Source: CAZPHU01 sp964419255 | GTDB taxonomy: Bacteria; Fibrobacterota; Chitinivibrionia; Chitinivibrionales; CAYFVL01 | NCBI GenBank assembly: GCA_964419255.1 | Contig: CAYQOU010000097.1 | Span: 1-10,396, forward strand | Direction of reading: 5' to 3' | DNA: 10,396 nucleotides | Shown here: piece after piece, positions 1 through 7,899 of the stretch | Layout: every line of letters starts with the position of its first letter | Position numbering within the stretch: the first letter of the stretch is position 1 | Position numbers and translations under genes: made by a program | The notes under the pieces: model-generated | What the model was told of the DNA's origin: nothing | The model's input: only the letters and a program-made list of their open reading frames with translations | Databases searched by the model: none

Positions 1-3000
1 CTTCCGATCGGCCGCTGGTCGACTTCCATTATCCGGTCTACATTCTCCCAGCTCTCCACCCCCGTGCAGCCGATCCATGCCGCCGCGCGCCCGGCTCGCC
101 TGGGTGACCCGCTCAGACGCGCGGCGATGTTGTCGTGTAAAATAGACCGCACCAGAGTACTCTTTCCGCTTCCGCTCACCCCTGTCACACAAACGATTTT
201 TCCCAGCGGAAAGCTCACATCGATACCGGCAAGATTGTGCAGCGTGGCATTGCGCACGGTAATGGACTTTTCCGGCTTCCCGTCCCGTCGCGGCACAAGC
301 GGATGGCGCAGAGGCTCTCGCAGATACTTACCGGTCACCGAATCGGCATTCCTGTACAGATCGTCGATTGTGCCCTCGGCGATGAGCCGTCCACCCCCGC
401 TGCCACCTTGTGGCCCCAGGTCAAGCACATGCTCGGCCCTGCGGATAGTTTCCTCATCGTGCTCGACCACCACCACCGTGTTGCCCTTCTTCTTAAGCGA
501 CTCAAGTGTGTCAAGAAGCATATCGTTGTCGCGGCTGTGAAGGCCTATTGTCGGTTCGTCAAGCACATAGCAGACACCCCGCAGGTTTGAACCAAGCTGG
601 GCGGCCAGACGTATTCGCTGCGCCTCTCCACCGCTGAGCGTCGGTGCGGCCCGGTCGAGAGTGAGATAGCCAAGGCCCACCTCTTCCAGAAATTTCAGGC
701 GGGAAAGCAGCTCGGCGATTATGTCGCCGGAAATGGCCTTCTCCCGGCTGTCCCATTTCATGGTACGGAGATGTTTGCGGGCCTGCCTGACCGAAAGGTC
801 AGTGTAGTCGGTTATTGAGTGGCCATGAAGCTCAACGGCCAGCGCCTCGGGGCGAAGCCTCCGGCCATCACACGCCGGGCAGGTGCGCTCGGCCCCCTCA
901 AACCAGTCGTTCCACCAGATCTCCTCCCCGGTCTGCTCCTCGTCGAAGCCCGCGATCTCAAGCCCGGTGCCGAAACACTCGGGACACCAGCCGTGGCGTG
1001 AGTTAAACGAAAACAGACGCGGATCGGGCTCCTCAAACGACCTGCCGCAGGATGGACAGGCGTGGGCGGTTGAAAACATCCGCTCCTTTGCCTGTGCCCG
1101 AATATTTCCCCTTGAGGTGGCCGCCACCACGTAGACCGAACCTTTACCCAGTGAGAGAGCCTGCTCGAGCAGAGCAATAATTTTCTTTTCATTGTCCGGC
1201 CAGATGCGGCAGCTCCCCACCGGCAGCTCGATGGAATGCTCCCGGTAGCGGTCGGGCCGTTTCCAGGGCTGTGTGGGCACAAGCTGTCCATCCAGGCGAA
1301 GCTGCTCGTAGCCCTGCTGGTAGGCCCACTGGGCCAGCTCGGCATAGATACCCTTGCGCTTTACCACCATCGGAGCAAGAAATACCACCCATTTGCCCTG
1401 ATACTGCCTGAGCAGCCGGGCGAGAATCTCCTCCTCACTCTGCGGCTGAATCGGGATGCGGCAGTCGGGGCAGTACTGCACACCAAGCTTTACAAACAGC
1501 AGCCGCAGAAAATGATAAAGCTCGGTGATAGTCGCCACCGTACTCTTTCGGCCCCCGCGGCTTGTGCGCTGCTCTATTGCCACCGTGGGCGGCACACCGA
1601 ATATACCGTCCACATCCGGCCGCGATGCCGGCTGCACAAACTGCCGTGCATAGGCGTTAAGTGACTCCAGATATCGCCTCTGCCCCTCCGCGAACAGGAC
1701 ATCGAAGGCCACCGTGCTTTTACCGCTTCCGCTGACCCCGGTGATCACCGTAAAACTGTTGCGCGGAATGGTAACATCGATCTCCCGAAGGTTGTGCTCG
1801 CGCGCCTTGCGGATGGTGATCGTCTCCTCATAGCCGGCAGGCTGCTCGGCAACCATCGACGGCACCTGAGGCGTTTGTTTTTCCCGCAGCTGATGCTCGT
1901 ATTCCCGCAGAGACTTTCCGGTATGACTCTGCGAGCAGTCCATGATCTGCGCAGGCTTTCCGAAACAGATAACCTCCCCACCCCCATCACCACCTTCCGG
2001 TCCCAGATCGATGATCCAGTCGGAGGTACGGATGACATCCAGATTATGTTCGATCACCACAACCGAATGGCCCTGCTCGATCAGCTTGCGCATCGCGACG
2101 AGAAGGGTGGCGATATCATCGAAATGTAAACCGGTTGTGGGCTCATCAAACAGAAACAGAGTGTTTTTCTGTCTGCCGGCCCGGCATAGATAGCCGGCCA
2201 GCTTCAGACGCTGCGACTCTCCGCCGCTGAGTGTGGGCAGCGACCGGCCCAGCGTCATGTACGACAGCCCCACCTCGCGAAGCGGCTGAAGCATGGAGCA
2301 GATCTTCGGCGTATCGGAGAAAAACAGCAGCGCCTCATCCACGGTCATCTCCAAAACATCGGCAACCGATCGAAACACTCTCGCGTCACTCTCGTCGGGG
2401 GAGTTACCCTCCACCGTGATATCCAGGATCTCCGAACGGAACCGTCTGCCGTCACAATCGGGACAGCGTAAATACACATCACTGAGAAACTGCATCTCCA
2501 CATGCTCGAAACCACTCCCTTTACAGGCGGGACATCGGCCGTTACCCGCGTTGAAGCTGAATGTTCCCGCGGTGTACCCCCGATCCCGTGCCAGGGGATG
2601 CCCTGCAAAAAGCTTGCGGATATCATCAAACGCCCCCACATAGCTTACGGGATTGGAACGGGTGGTTTTACCGATCGGTGACTGATCCACCAACACCACA
2701 TCATCCAGATGCTCCGCCCCCTCGATGTCCCGATGTCTGCCCGGCTGCTCCACCGGCCGCATAAACTTCTGACGAAGGGCGTAGTAGAGAACATCCTGAA
2801 TAAGCGTCGACTTACCCGAGCCGCTGACTCCGGTGACACACACAAATCCACCAAGCGGAAGCATGACGTCGATATCCTTGAGGTTGTGCTCCGCGGCCCC
2901 CCGGATCACCAGTGATGCACCCTTCGGCGAAACTCTGTCGCGCACCTCGGTTTTACCTCCCCCGGTTCTTCCCCTGTGTGTAACAGACGTTTTGCGGGAG

Positions 3001-4763
3001 CGTTTTACGCCCGGGTCAAGTGCCGGCAGAGCTGCGGTTTTCCTGCCGGTCAGGTACTGTGCGGTAAGCGATTCTTTACTGGTGAGAAGCTGACTAAGCG
3101 GTCCGTTAAATACGATATTTCCCCCATGAGCACCAGGCCCCGGTCCCATATCGATAACGATATCCGCCGCGCGTATCACCGCCGGATCATGCTCGACCAC
3201 AATGAGTGTATTGCCCACATCCCGCAGACGGTGCAGCACCTGAATAAGCCGGTCGATATCCCGCGGGTGCAGCCCGATACTCGGCTCGTCAAGCACGAAA
3301 AGCGCATTGACCAGCGATGTCCCCAACGCGGTGGTCAGATTTATTCTCTGCACCTCTCCCCCGCTCAGAGTCCGGCTCTGACGATCCAGTGTCAGATACC
3401 CCAATCCCACATCCACCAGATATCGGAGGCGGGTGACAATTTCCGACAGAAGCATATCCGCGGCCTCATCGAAGGGAGGCGGCAGTGTCAGTTTCTCAAA
3501 GAATTCATGACTCTGCCCGACAGGCGTCTGCATGACATCGTATACATTTTTGCCCTCCCCCTCGCCGATACGCCACGAAAGTGCCTCGGGCTTGAGCCGC
3601 GCGCCTTTACAGGAGGGACACAAGTGATAAGCCCGGTACTTTGACAGAAGTACCCGGATATGCATCTTGTATGCCTTTGTCTCCAGCCAGGCGAAAAACC
3701 GCTTGACACCATACCATTTGTTGTCTTCCCACTCCCCTTCCCCCTCAAGTACCCACTGCTGATGCTCGGGTTTCATTTTTGCCCAGCAAACATTTGTGGG
3801 TATCTTTCGCCTGGCCGCAAAGCGCATCAGATCATCCTGACATTCCGAATAGCTCTGAGTCTGCCACGGCTTGATTGCCCCCCGGGCAAGGGTCTTGGAA
3901 GAATCCGGTATCACCAGGTTGTAATCGACGCCGATTATCCTGCCGAAACCTCGACAGGTATCGCACGCTCCCAGCGGACTGTTGAAGGAAAAGAGGTTTG
4001 GAGTCGGCTCGGCATAGTCGATATCGCAGTCGGCGCAGTGACGCATGGATGAAAAATGCAACGCCTGCCCCGGCCGGCGTTCTGAATCCAGCGGGTAGAC
4101 GCTTACGTGTCCCCGCCCGTGGGTCAACGCAGTTTCCAGACCCTCGATGATTCTTTTCCTGTCGGGTGAATCCATAGAAACACGATCCTGTATAACCAGA
4201 AACCGATCGTCGGTGCGCTCATGAATCCGGTGGTACCCTTGCGTCTCGAGCAGCTCAAGCACCTCCTGTTGCGTAAAATTGTGGGGAACAGGAACGGGAA
4301 ATACGATCAATATCCCATTCTGACCAGAAAATTTCCTGCTGATCGTCTCATAGATACTTGGGGCGCTGTCCTTATTGACCGGTCTGCCGCATGAGCGGCA
4401 GTAAAGACGTGCCGCACGGGCAAAAAGAAGCTTGAGGTGATCGTTAAGCTCGGTCATCGTACCCACGGTCGAGCGGGAGGTGCGCACCGGATTGGTCTGG
4501 TCGATCGCAATGGCAGGCGGAATGCCATCGATACGATCCACTCGCGGCTTATCCATGCGATCCAGAAATTGCCGCGCGTAGGAGGAAAAGGTTTCCACGT
4601 ACCGCCGCTGCCCCTCGGCATAGATAGTATCGAAAGCCAGTGACGATTTTCCCGATCCGCTGATTCCGGTGATCACAATCAGTTTCCCAAGCGGCAGGTC
4701 CAAATCCAACCCTTTGAGGTTATTCTGCCACGCCCCCTCTATGTGTATTTGATCTTCTTTCAT
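1..4763 (-). CDS. uvrA: Tandem-fused (double) UvrA, excinuclease ABC subunit A; 3' end beyond window
   Basis: UvrA is the damage-recognition ATPase of nucleotide excision repair; it loads UvrB at lesions in the cytoplasm. The frame is open for 1,587 codons and leaves the window still open. Copy 1 (about residues 1-955) has Walker A GISGSGKSS at 33-41, a zinc module C243/C246/C267/C270, ABC signature LSGGE at 466-470, second Walker A at 645-653, zinc module C744/C747/C767/C770 and signature at 845-849. After a linker of about 25 residues, copy 2 starts near 980 with Walker A at 1009-1017, zinc cysteines C1236/C1239/C1260/C1263, signature at 1376-1380 and a fourth Walker A at 1528-1536. LDEP/FDEP Walker B motifs follow each visible signature. 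E. coli UvrA is 940 residues, so this is a double protein; by symmetry I infer about 1,840 residues. Fused UvrA is known in Chlamydia. The ATG is fixed by an in-frame TAA immediately upstream; only a weak GAG-type ribosome site precedes it. Confidence 0.97.
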   Translation of the reverse strand, partial: MKEDQIHIEGAWQNNLKGLDLDLPLGKLIVITGISGSGKSSLAFDTIYAEGQRRYVETFSSYARQFLDRMDKPRVDRIDGIPPAIAIDQTNPVRTSRSTVGTMTELNDHLKLLFARAARLYCRSCGRPVNKDSAPSIYETISRKFSGQNGILIVFPVPVPHNFTQQEVLELLETQGYHRIHERTDDRFLVIQDRVSMDSPDRKRIIEGLETALTHGRGHVSVYPLDSERRPGQALHFSSMRHCADCDIDYAEPTPNLFSFNSPLGACDTCRGFGRIIGVDYNLVIPDSSKTLARGAIKPWQTQSYSECQDDLMRFAARRKIPTNVCWAKMKPEHQQWVLEGEGEWEDNKWYGVKRFFAWLETKAYKMHIRVLLSKYRAYHLCPSCKGARLKPEALSWRIGEGEGKNVYDVMQTPVGQSHEFFEKLTLPPPFDEAADMLLSEIVTRLRYLVDVGLGYLTLDRQSRTLSGGEVQRINLTTALGTSLVNALFVLDEPSIGLHPRDIDRLIQVLHRLRDVGNTLIVVEHDPAVIRAADIVIDMGPGPGAHGGNIVFNGPLSQLLTSKESLTAQYLTGRKTAALPALDPGVKRSRKTSVTHRGRTGGGKTEVRDRVSPKGASLVIRGAAEHNLKDIDVMLPLGGFVCVTGVSGSGKSTLIQDVLYYALRQKFMRPVEQPGRHRDIEGAEHLDDVVLVDQSPIGKTTRSNPVSYVGAFDDIRKLFAGHPLARDRGYTAGTFSFNAGNGRCPACKGSGFEHVEMQFLSDVYLRCPDCDGRRFRSEILDITVEGNSPDESDARVFRSVADVLEMTVDEALLFFSDTPKICSMLQPLREVGLSYMTLGRSLPTLSGGESQRLKLAGYLCRAGRQKNTLFLFDEPTTGLHFDDIATLLVAMRKLIEQGHSVVVIEHNLDVIRTSDWIIDLGPEGGDGGGEVICFGKPAQIMDCSQSHTGKSLREYEHQLREKQTPQVPSMVAEQPAGYEETITIRKAREHNLREIDVTIPRNSFTVITGVSGSGKSTVAFDVLFAEGQRRYLESLNAYARQFVQPASRPDVDGIFGVPPTVAIEQRTSRGGRKSTVATITELYHFLRLLFVKLGVQYCPDCRIPIQPQSEEEILARLLRQYQGKWVVFLAPMVVKRKGIYAELAQWAYQQGYEQLRLDGQLVPTQPWKRPDRYREHSIELPVGSCRIWPDNEKKIIALLEQALSLGKGSVYVVAATSRGNIRAQAKERMFSTAHACPSCGRSFEEPDPRLFSFNSRHGWCPECFGTGLEIAGFDEEQTGEEIWWNDWFEGAERTCPACDGRRLRPEALAVELHGHSITDYTDLSVRQARKHLRTMKWDSREKAISGDIIAELLSRLKFLEEVGLGYLTLDRAAPTLSGGEAQRIRLAAQLGSNLRGVCYVLDEPTIGLHSRDNDMLLDTLESLKKKGNTVVVVEHDEETIRRAEHVLDLGPQGGSGGGRLIAEGTIDDLYRNADSVTGKYLREPLRHPLVPRRDGKPEKSITVRNATLHNLAGIDVSFPLGKIVCVTGVSGSGKSTLVRSILHDNIAARLSGSPRRAGRAAAWIGCTGVESWENVDRIMEVDQRPIG

Positions 4764-4828
4764 TTACTCAACTCAACCCATCTGAAGTCAATTGTGCCAA
4801 AAGTGAGAAAAATACCAATTTATAGATG

Positions 4829-5462
4829 ATATGAACAGGTTTGCGGGTTATCGGGTATCCTTCTGCTGCTGAGTATACGGTTTCCCCGCCCGAAAAATCG
4901 CCCAGGCGGGTTAAAAACAACCAAATCGGCTCTTCTTTCGGTCCGGACCACCGATACCACTGTCAATCAAATCACGCCCCGGAAGTTGGCGCGTTTTGAA
5001 CATGCCTGGCATTTGGCCCAAGCCCTTTAAAAGAAATCGAAAAACTGATTCGAAGAAGCGGAACTTTCAGGCAGAAGGCGTGGAATCTCAAGGCCACCGC
5101 CAAATCCATTGCCCGCATACACGACGGAAGCATTCCTTGAAGCATAAACGAGCTGACCGCACCTGCCGGGGTAGGTCGAAAAACCGCCAATGTCGTACTC
5201 CGCCATGGGTTTAAGAAACCGGAAAGGTATAATCGTGGACACACACGTGCTTCGGCCTGCTATCGGCTGGGACTCAGTCTCCAAAAAAGCCCTCAGAAAA
5301 TTGAGCCGGATCTGATGCAAATCGTGCCGCGGAATCACTGGGGCATTTTCAACAACAGCATAAAAGACCACGGCAGGACCATTTGCCCCAAGCCACTGGC
5401 CCCTGTGTGGAAAGTGTTTCCGCAAGTCCTAAGAACAGTGTTTAGTGGACAGTGGGTTACCG
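4829..5462 (+). pseudogene. nth: Decayed endonuclease III (Nth-type DNA glycosylase/AP lyase)
   Basis: An intact Nth removes oxidised pyrimidines and nicks AP sites in base excision repair. Conceptual translation on the plus strand gives Nth landmarks in the right order but in changing frames: FPRPK then IAQAG (4881-4911), LLSVRTTDTTVNQITPR (from 4932), RFEHAWHLAQA, EIEKLIRRSGTFRQKAWNL (from 5033), the helix-hairpin-helix GVGRKTANVVLRHG (5168 on, with the catalytic-type Lys at 5180-5182), IIVDTHVLR (5229-5255, Asp at 5238-5240, in a shifted frame), IVPRNHWGIFNNSIKDHGR, and the Fe-S loop, C at 5384, 5406, 5415 and 5439. At least four frame changes and in-frame stops, for example TGA at 5138 and TAA at 5430, rule out an active product. 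Span and order match a complete gene of about 210 codons. The neighbouring uvrA is intact over 4.7 kb, so decay is likelier than poor sequence. The start and end are approximate. Confidence 0.9.
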
Positions 5463-5645
5463 CTTAAGTCGATGACAATTATCAGATACGATTGCACAAA
5501 TTGGCCAAGCATCACAATTGGAAGAAATCTTTCTGTAACCTATNNNNNNNNNNNNNNNNNNNNNNNNNNNNNNNNNNNNNNNNNNNNNNNNNNNNNNNNN
5601 NNNNNNNNNNNNNNNNNNNNNNNNNNNNNNNNNNNNNNNNNNNTT
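5463..5645. other. Short spacer with 100-N assembly gap (5544-5643)
   Basis: About 80 bases after the nth relic hold nothing I recognise. Exactly 100 N follow, the conventional placeholder for a scaffold gap of unknown size. The real distance between the nth relic and the aldo/keto reductase is therefore unknown, and a gene could be missing here. Confidence 0.95.
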
Positions 5646-6449
5646 TTACAGACTCAGCGCATCCAGCCGGCGCATCTCCTCCTCGCTCAACTCGAAATCG
5701 AACACTCCCGCGTTTTCCTCTATATGGCTGGGATTGGATGATTTGGGGATGGGTATGGCGTCGTGTTGAAGCACCCAGCGAAGCATCACCTGGCCGGGCA
5801 TACGCTGATGGTTACGGGCGATCTCCTGAACTGTCTCATCCGTGAAACCACGGGCGCGAGCAAGCGGGCTGTATGCCTCTAACTGGATACCCAACTGCTC
5901 ACAGTACTGCTGAAGCTCACGGGGATACTTGAAAACGTGGTATTCGACCTGATTCACCGACGGTATAATATGGGATGACTCGGTGATCTCACGAATATCA
6001 TCGGGACTGAAATTGCTGACTCCTATCGAGCGGCACAGCCCCTGCTGCTTCATCTCCACAAGCCCCTTCCAGGTATCGGCGTTTGCTCCGCTTTTTGGCC
6101 AGTGAATCAGGTAAAGATCGATGAAGTCCAGATCCATCGCCTTGAGACTTTCGTGTACCGCATTGCGGGCATTGTCGTAGCCGGTGAGACGACTCCAAAG
6201 TTTGCTGGTGATAAAAAGCTCCTCGCGGGCGATGCCACTTTCCTGAATTGCCTGCCCCACCAGCGCCTCGTTACCGTAAGCCTGCGCCGTGTCGATGAGG
6301 CGGCAGCCTCTCTGCAGAGCCGTTTTCAGAGCATCCACCCCCTTCTTCCCTCCCGCCAGCTGCCAGGTGCCGTATCCAAACACCGGCATCTGTACACCAT
6401 CGTTGAGTTCGATTGTGGAGTCGATTGCAATCTGATGTCCGATAACCAT
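5646..6449 (-). CDS. Aldo/keto reductase, NADPH-dependent (DkgB-like size and motifs)
   Basis: This 267-residue soluble (beta/alpha)8-barrel oxidoreductase would reduce aldehydes or ketones, or related dicarbonyls, with NAD(P)H in the cytoplasm. The AKR catalytic tetrad is complete: D53 and Y58 in LIDTAQAYGNE, K83 in FITSKLW and H116 in YLIHWP. The GVSNF segment and the C-terminal cofactor loop IPKSSNPSHIEEN (234-246) are also present. The usual Arg of that KSxxxxR loop is His242 here, a departure from the family signature that could change NADPH affinity. The ATG at 6449 is chosen because GGGAGG lies five bases before it; an upstream in-frame ATG at 6524 would add 25 residues with no family match and no good ribosome site. 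The stop lies three bases from the assembly gap, so any downstream partner is hidden. It is divergent from the secreted-protein genes. The precise substrate cannot be told from sequence. Confidence 0.95.
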   Translation of the reverse strand: MVIGHQIAIDSTIELNDGVQMPVFGYGTWQLAGGKKGVDALKTALQRGCRLIDTAQAYGNEALVGQAIQESGIAREELFITSKLWSRLTGYDNARNAVHESLKAMDLDFIDLYLIHWPKSGANADTWKGLVEMKQQGLCRSIGVSNFSPDDIREITESSHIIPSVNQVEYHVFKYPRELQQYCEQLGIQLEAYSPLARARGFTDETVQEIARNHQRMPGQVMLRWVLQHDAIPIPKSSNPSHIEENAGVFDFELSEEEMRRLDALSL

Positions 6450-6598
6450 TGATGCCTCCCAGAAAATGGATTTTGACGAAAAGAAATACTGGAGAGGAGA
6501 AACCGCGCAAAAAGTGTTCCACAACAGGAAGTCAGTCGCCGCACGGCCGTCTCACACCCGTGCCCTTTCTTTCACCAGCACATAATGGAGGTACAGAT

Positions 6599-6611
6599 GT
6601 GTATTTCGTGG
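6599..6611 (-). repeat. Dispersed motif CCACGAAATRCAC, copy 1
   Basis: GTGTATTTCGTGG on the plus strand, that is CCACGAAATACAC on the minus strand, lies in the divergent intergenic region. It is identical to the core at 10174-10186 and one base different from 8530-8542. All copies are intergenic. Confidence 0.55.
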
Positions 6612-6730
6612 TCTATATTCCTTTGTGTTCGCGTTTAAAAACAGATTTAATTTGTTGATAATAATGATATTATATGCAATATTATGAACCATTAACGAAT
6701 GCAGGGGCACGAATTAAATAAATAGATTGC

Positions 6731-6757
6731 GCTCTCGGGTGAGGATCACCTGAGAGC
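6731..6757 (+). promoter_or_regulatory. Strong inverted repeat / hairpin upstream of secreted-protein gene
   Basis: Arms GCTCTCGGGTGA and TCACCTGAGAGC pair over 12 positions with a single G-T wobble and a three-base GGA loop. The hairpin ends 53 bases before the ATG at 6811. There is only a short TTTT at 6762-6765, and no plus-strand gene precedes it, so a terminator for an upstream gene is unlikely. It could be an operator (as DNA) or a 5'-leader structure (as RNA). The decayed second copy of this region (9801-9878) keeps sequence like the right arm and beyond but has lost the left arm. Confidence 0.6.
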
Positions 6758-6810
6758 ACATGTTTTAAGATATAGACATCATATCATATCACTGTTCTTA
6801 GGAGCTAACC

Positions 6811-7899
6811 ATGAAATCATTCCACAACAGCGCAATACTCGCAGTGTGTCTCTTTGTATATGGGCTTTCTGCCAATCCCCGTCCGCCAATAAATACCGTA
6901 TCAGAGGTTCAGGTGATCGATCCATCTCACTGGTCGATTGAGATTCTGTTGGTCGAGGAGTTAGCCACCTGGGCGGGAAGCGAACCGAATAGCAATAATT
7001 TTTTCCATATCGGGTTAATCTCAGACAGATATACGGATACAACCATTGTAACCAGTTCCAGTTTTGCCGATAATCGCTTCGTTTTTATCTCCGATTCTAT
7101 CAAGCCTCCTGAAGTTTTCGAAATTCAAAGAGGAGATCTATTAAAGGTGATGCTCCTTGATCAGGGGTTGTTTGAAATCGATAGTATCGATGTCCTTTTT
7201 TCTGAAGACATTATGATCGACTATGTCGGATCGGACAGCTCCATGTGTTTATGTGGAGACAATTCCTATCGGGTATCCGGAACTCCGACCATTGGGGCTT
7301 CCAACATTTTCGATTCAAATGAAAAGATACTGTATGTTTTGTCAAGTGAAGATTCGCTTCCTGTGACCGGATTAGGTCTGTACATTCCCAAATATGGTTA
7401 TGGGATATGTGATTCTCTTTATCAGGAAATATCTGAGCAGGGAACAGTGTCTTTTTCGGTTGGCCCTTGTCAATCAAATACTTTTGCTATAAATGATCGT
7501 GCTTCATGCTTTGACAACCCAGTAATGGAGACGGTGACTTACGAGTATCAGGAAGGTGCATTGCCGCAAACGGATACGGTGTATTTAACCACAAGTGCGG
7601 CAGTCGTCTCCGATCATACCGAACAGAATTACGAAAAGCTGCATATCATGAACACTCCAACACATTCGATTATCATTGTAAACAGCTCCTCAAATACATA
7701 TGGCCCGGCAGAGTGTCGTATTTACAACGCCTCAGGTCAAATGGTCAAGAAACTTACGACCACCATGAAAGGTCCGGGAACCTATTCCATAAGCTGGGAC
7801 AGAGCAGATTCGAGAGGCAGAGATGTTGGTGCCGGTACCTATTTCATGCGATTTAAAGGTAAAAACATATCCTTTGCGAAACGATTCATACTGCAGTGA
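6811..7899 (+). CDS. Secreted protein of unknown function with FlgD-like / T9SS-like C-terminal domain
   Basis: This 362-residue protein starts with a classic Sec signal peptide: KSFHNS, then a hydrophobic stretch to about residue 19 and a likely cut after LSA (residue 21). The middle (about 22-280) is rich in beta-type residues, Ser, Asp and Thr, with cysteines near SSMCLCGD, GYGICDS and VGPCQS that could form disulfides outside the cytoplasm; I recognise no family there. The last 78 residues (285-362) match the FlgD-like Ig fold seen at the C-terminus of many exported FCB-group proteins: CRIYNASGQMVKKL, a G-TYSISWDRADSRGRDV turn and AGTYFMRFK before a closing KRFILQ. Such domains often act as type IX secretion/surface-attachment signals, but that role is inference. 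AGGAG stands seven bases before the ATG. Its stop overlaps the next gene's GTG start. A decayed copy lies at 9801-10140. Confidence 0.85.
   Translation: MKSFHNSAILAVCLFVYGLSANPRPPINTVSEVQVIDPSHWSIEILLVEELATWAGSEPNSNNFFHIGLISDRYTDTTIVTSSSFADNRFVFISDSIKPPEVFEIQRGDLLKVMLLDQGLFEIDSIDVLFSEDIMIDYVGSDSSMCLCGDNSYRVSGTPTIGASNIFDSNEKILYVLSSEDSLPVTGLGLYIPKYGYGICDSLYQEISEQGTVSFSVGPCQSNTFAINDRASCFDNPVMETVTYEYQEGALPQTDTVYLTTSAAVVSDHTEQNYEKLHIMNTPTHSIIIVNSSSNTYGPAECRIYNASGQMVKKLTTTMKGPGTYSISWDRADSRGRDVGAGTYFMRFKGKNISFAKRFILQ

Larger units (their letters stand above)
6450..6810. promoter_or_regulatory. Divergent intergenic region between aldo/keto reductase and secreted-protein operon
   Basis: These 361 bases contain no convincing gene. 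The half next to the reductase is of mixed composition and carries one copy of the dispersed motif GTGTATTTCGTGG at 6599-6611. The part from about 6630 to 6725 is very AT-rich, as expected for promoters. A weak candidate for the rightward gene is TTGATA (6655-6660) with AATATT 17 bases later, which I would not trust alone. The inverted repeat at 6731-6757 lies downstream of it. An AGGAG ribosome site is at 6800-6804, just before the ATG at 6811. The segment from 6713 to 6810 is duplicated in decayed form at 9801-9878. Confidence 0.5.

Noticed and set aside
2976..3644. Plus-strand frame of 222 codons, and several shorter plus-strand frames in 1-4700
   Set aside because: They lie antisense to the fully conserved uvrA frame and show no family motifs; they are shadows of a GC-rich gene.
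4884..4910. CCCGCC...GGCGGG hairpin
   Set aside because: It lies inside the N-terminal part of the nth relic, has a 14-base loop and no T run; chance pairing in former coding DNA.
5027..5425. Minus-strand frame of 132 codons, with a 90-codon frame at 4972-5244
   Set aside because: The opposite strand carries the recognisable decayed nth in the right order of motifs, so these are antisense to a pseudogene.
6102..6452. Plus-strand frame of 116 codons
   Set aside because: Antisense to the aldo/keto reductase, whose motifs are clear.
6598..6639. Tiny frame (13 codons) from ATG at 6598 with a GGAGG before it, as a possible leader peptide
   Set aside because: It covers a dispersed repeat motif and ends before the AT-rich promoter-like region, so it is unlikely to be in the same transcript as the gene at 6811.
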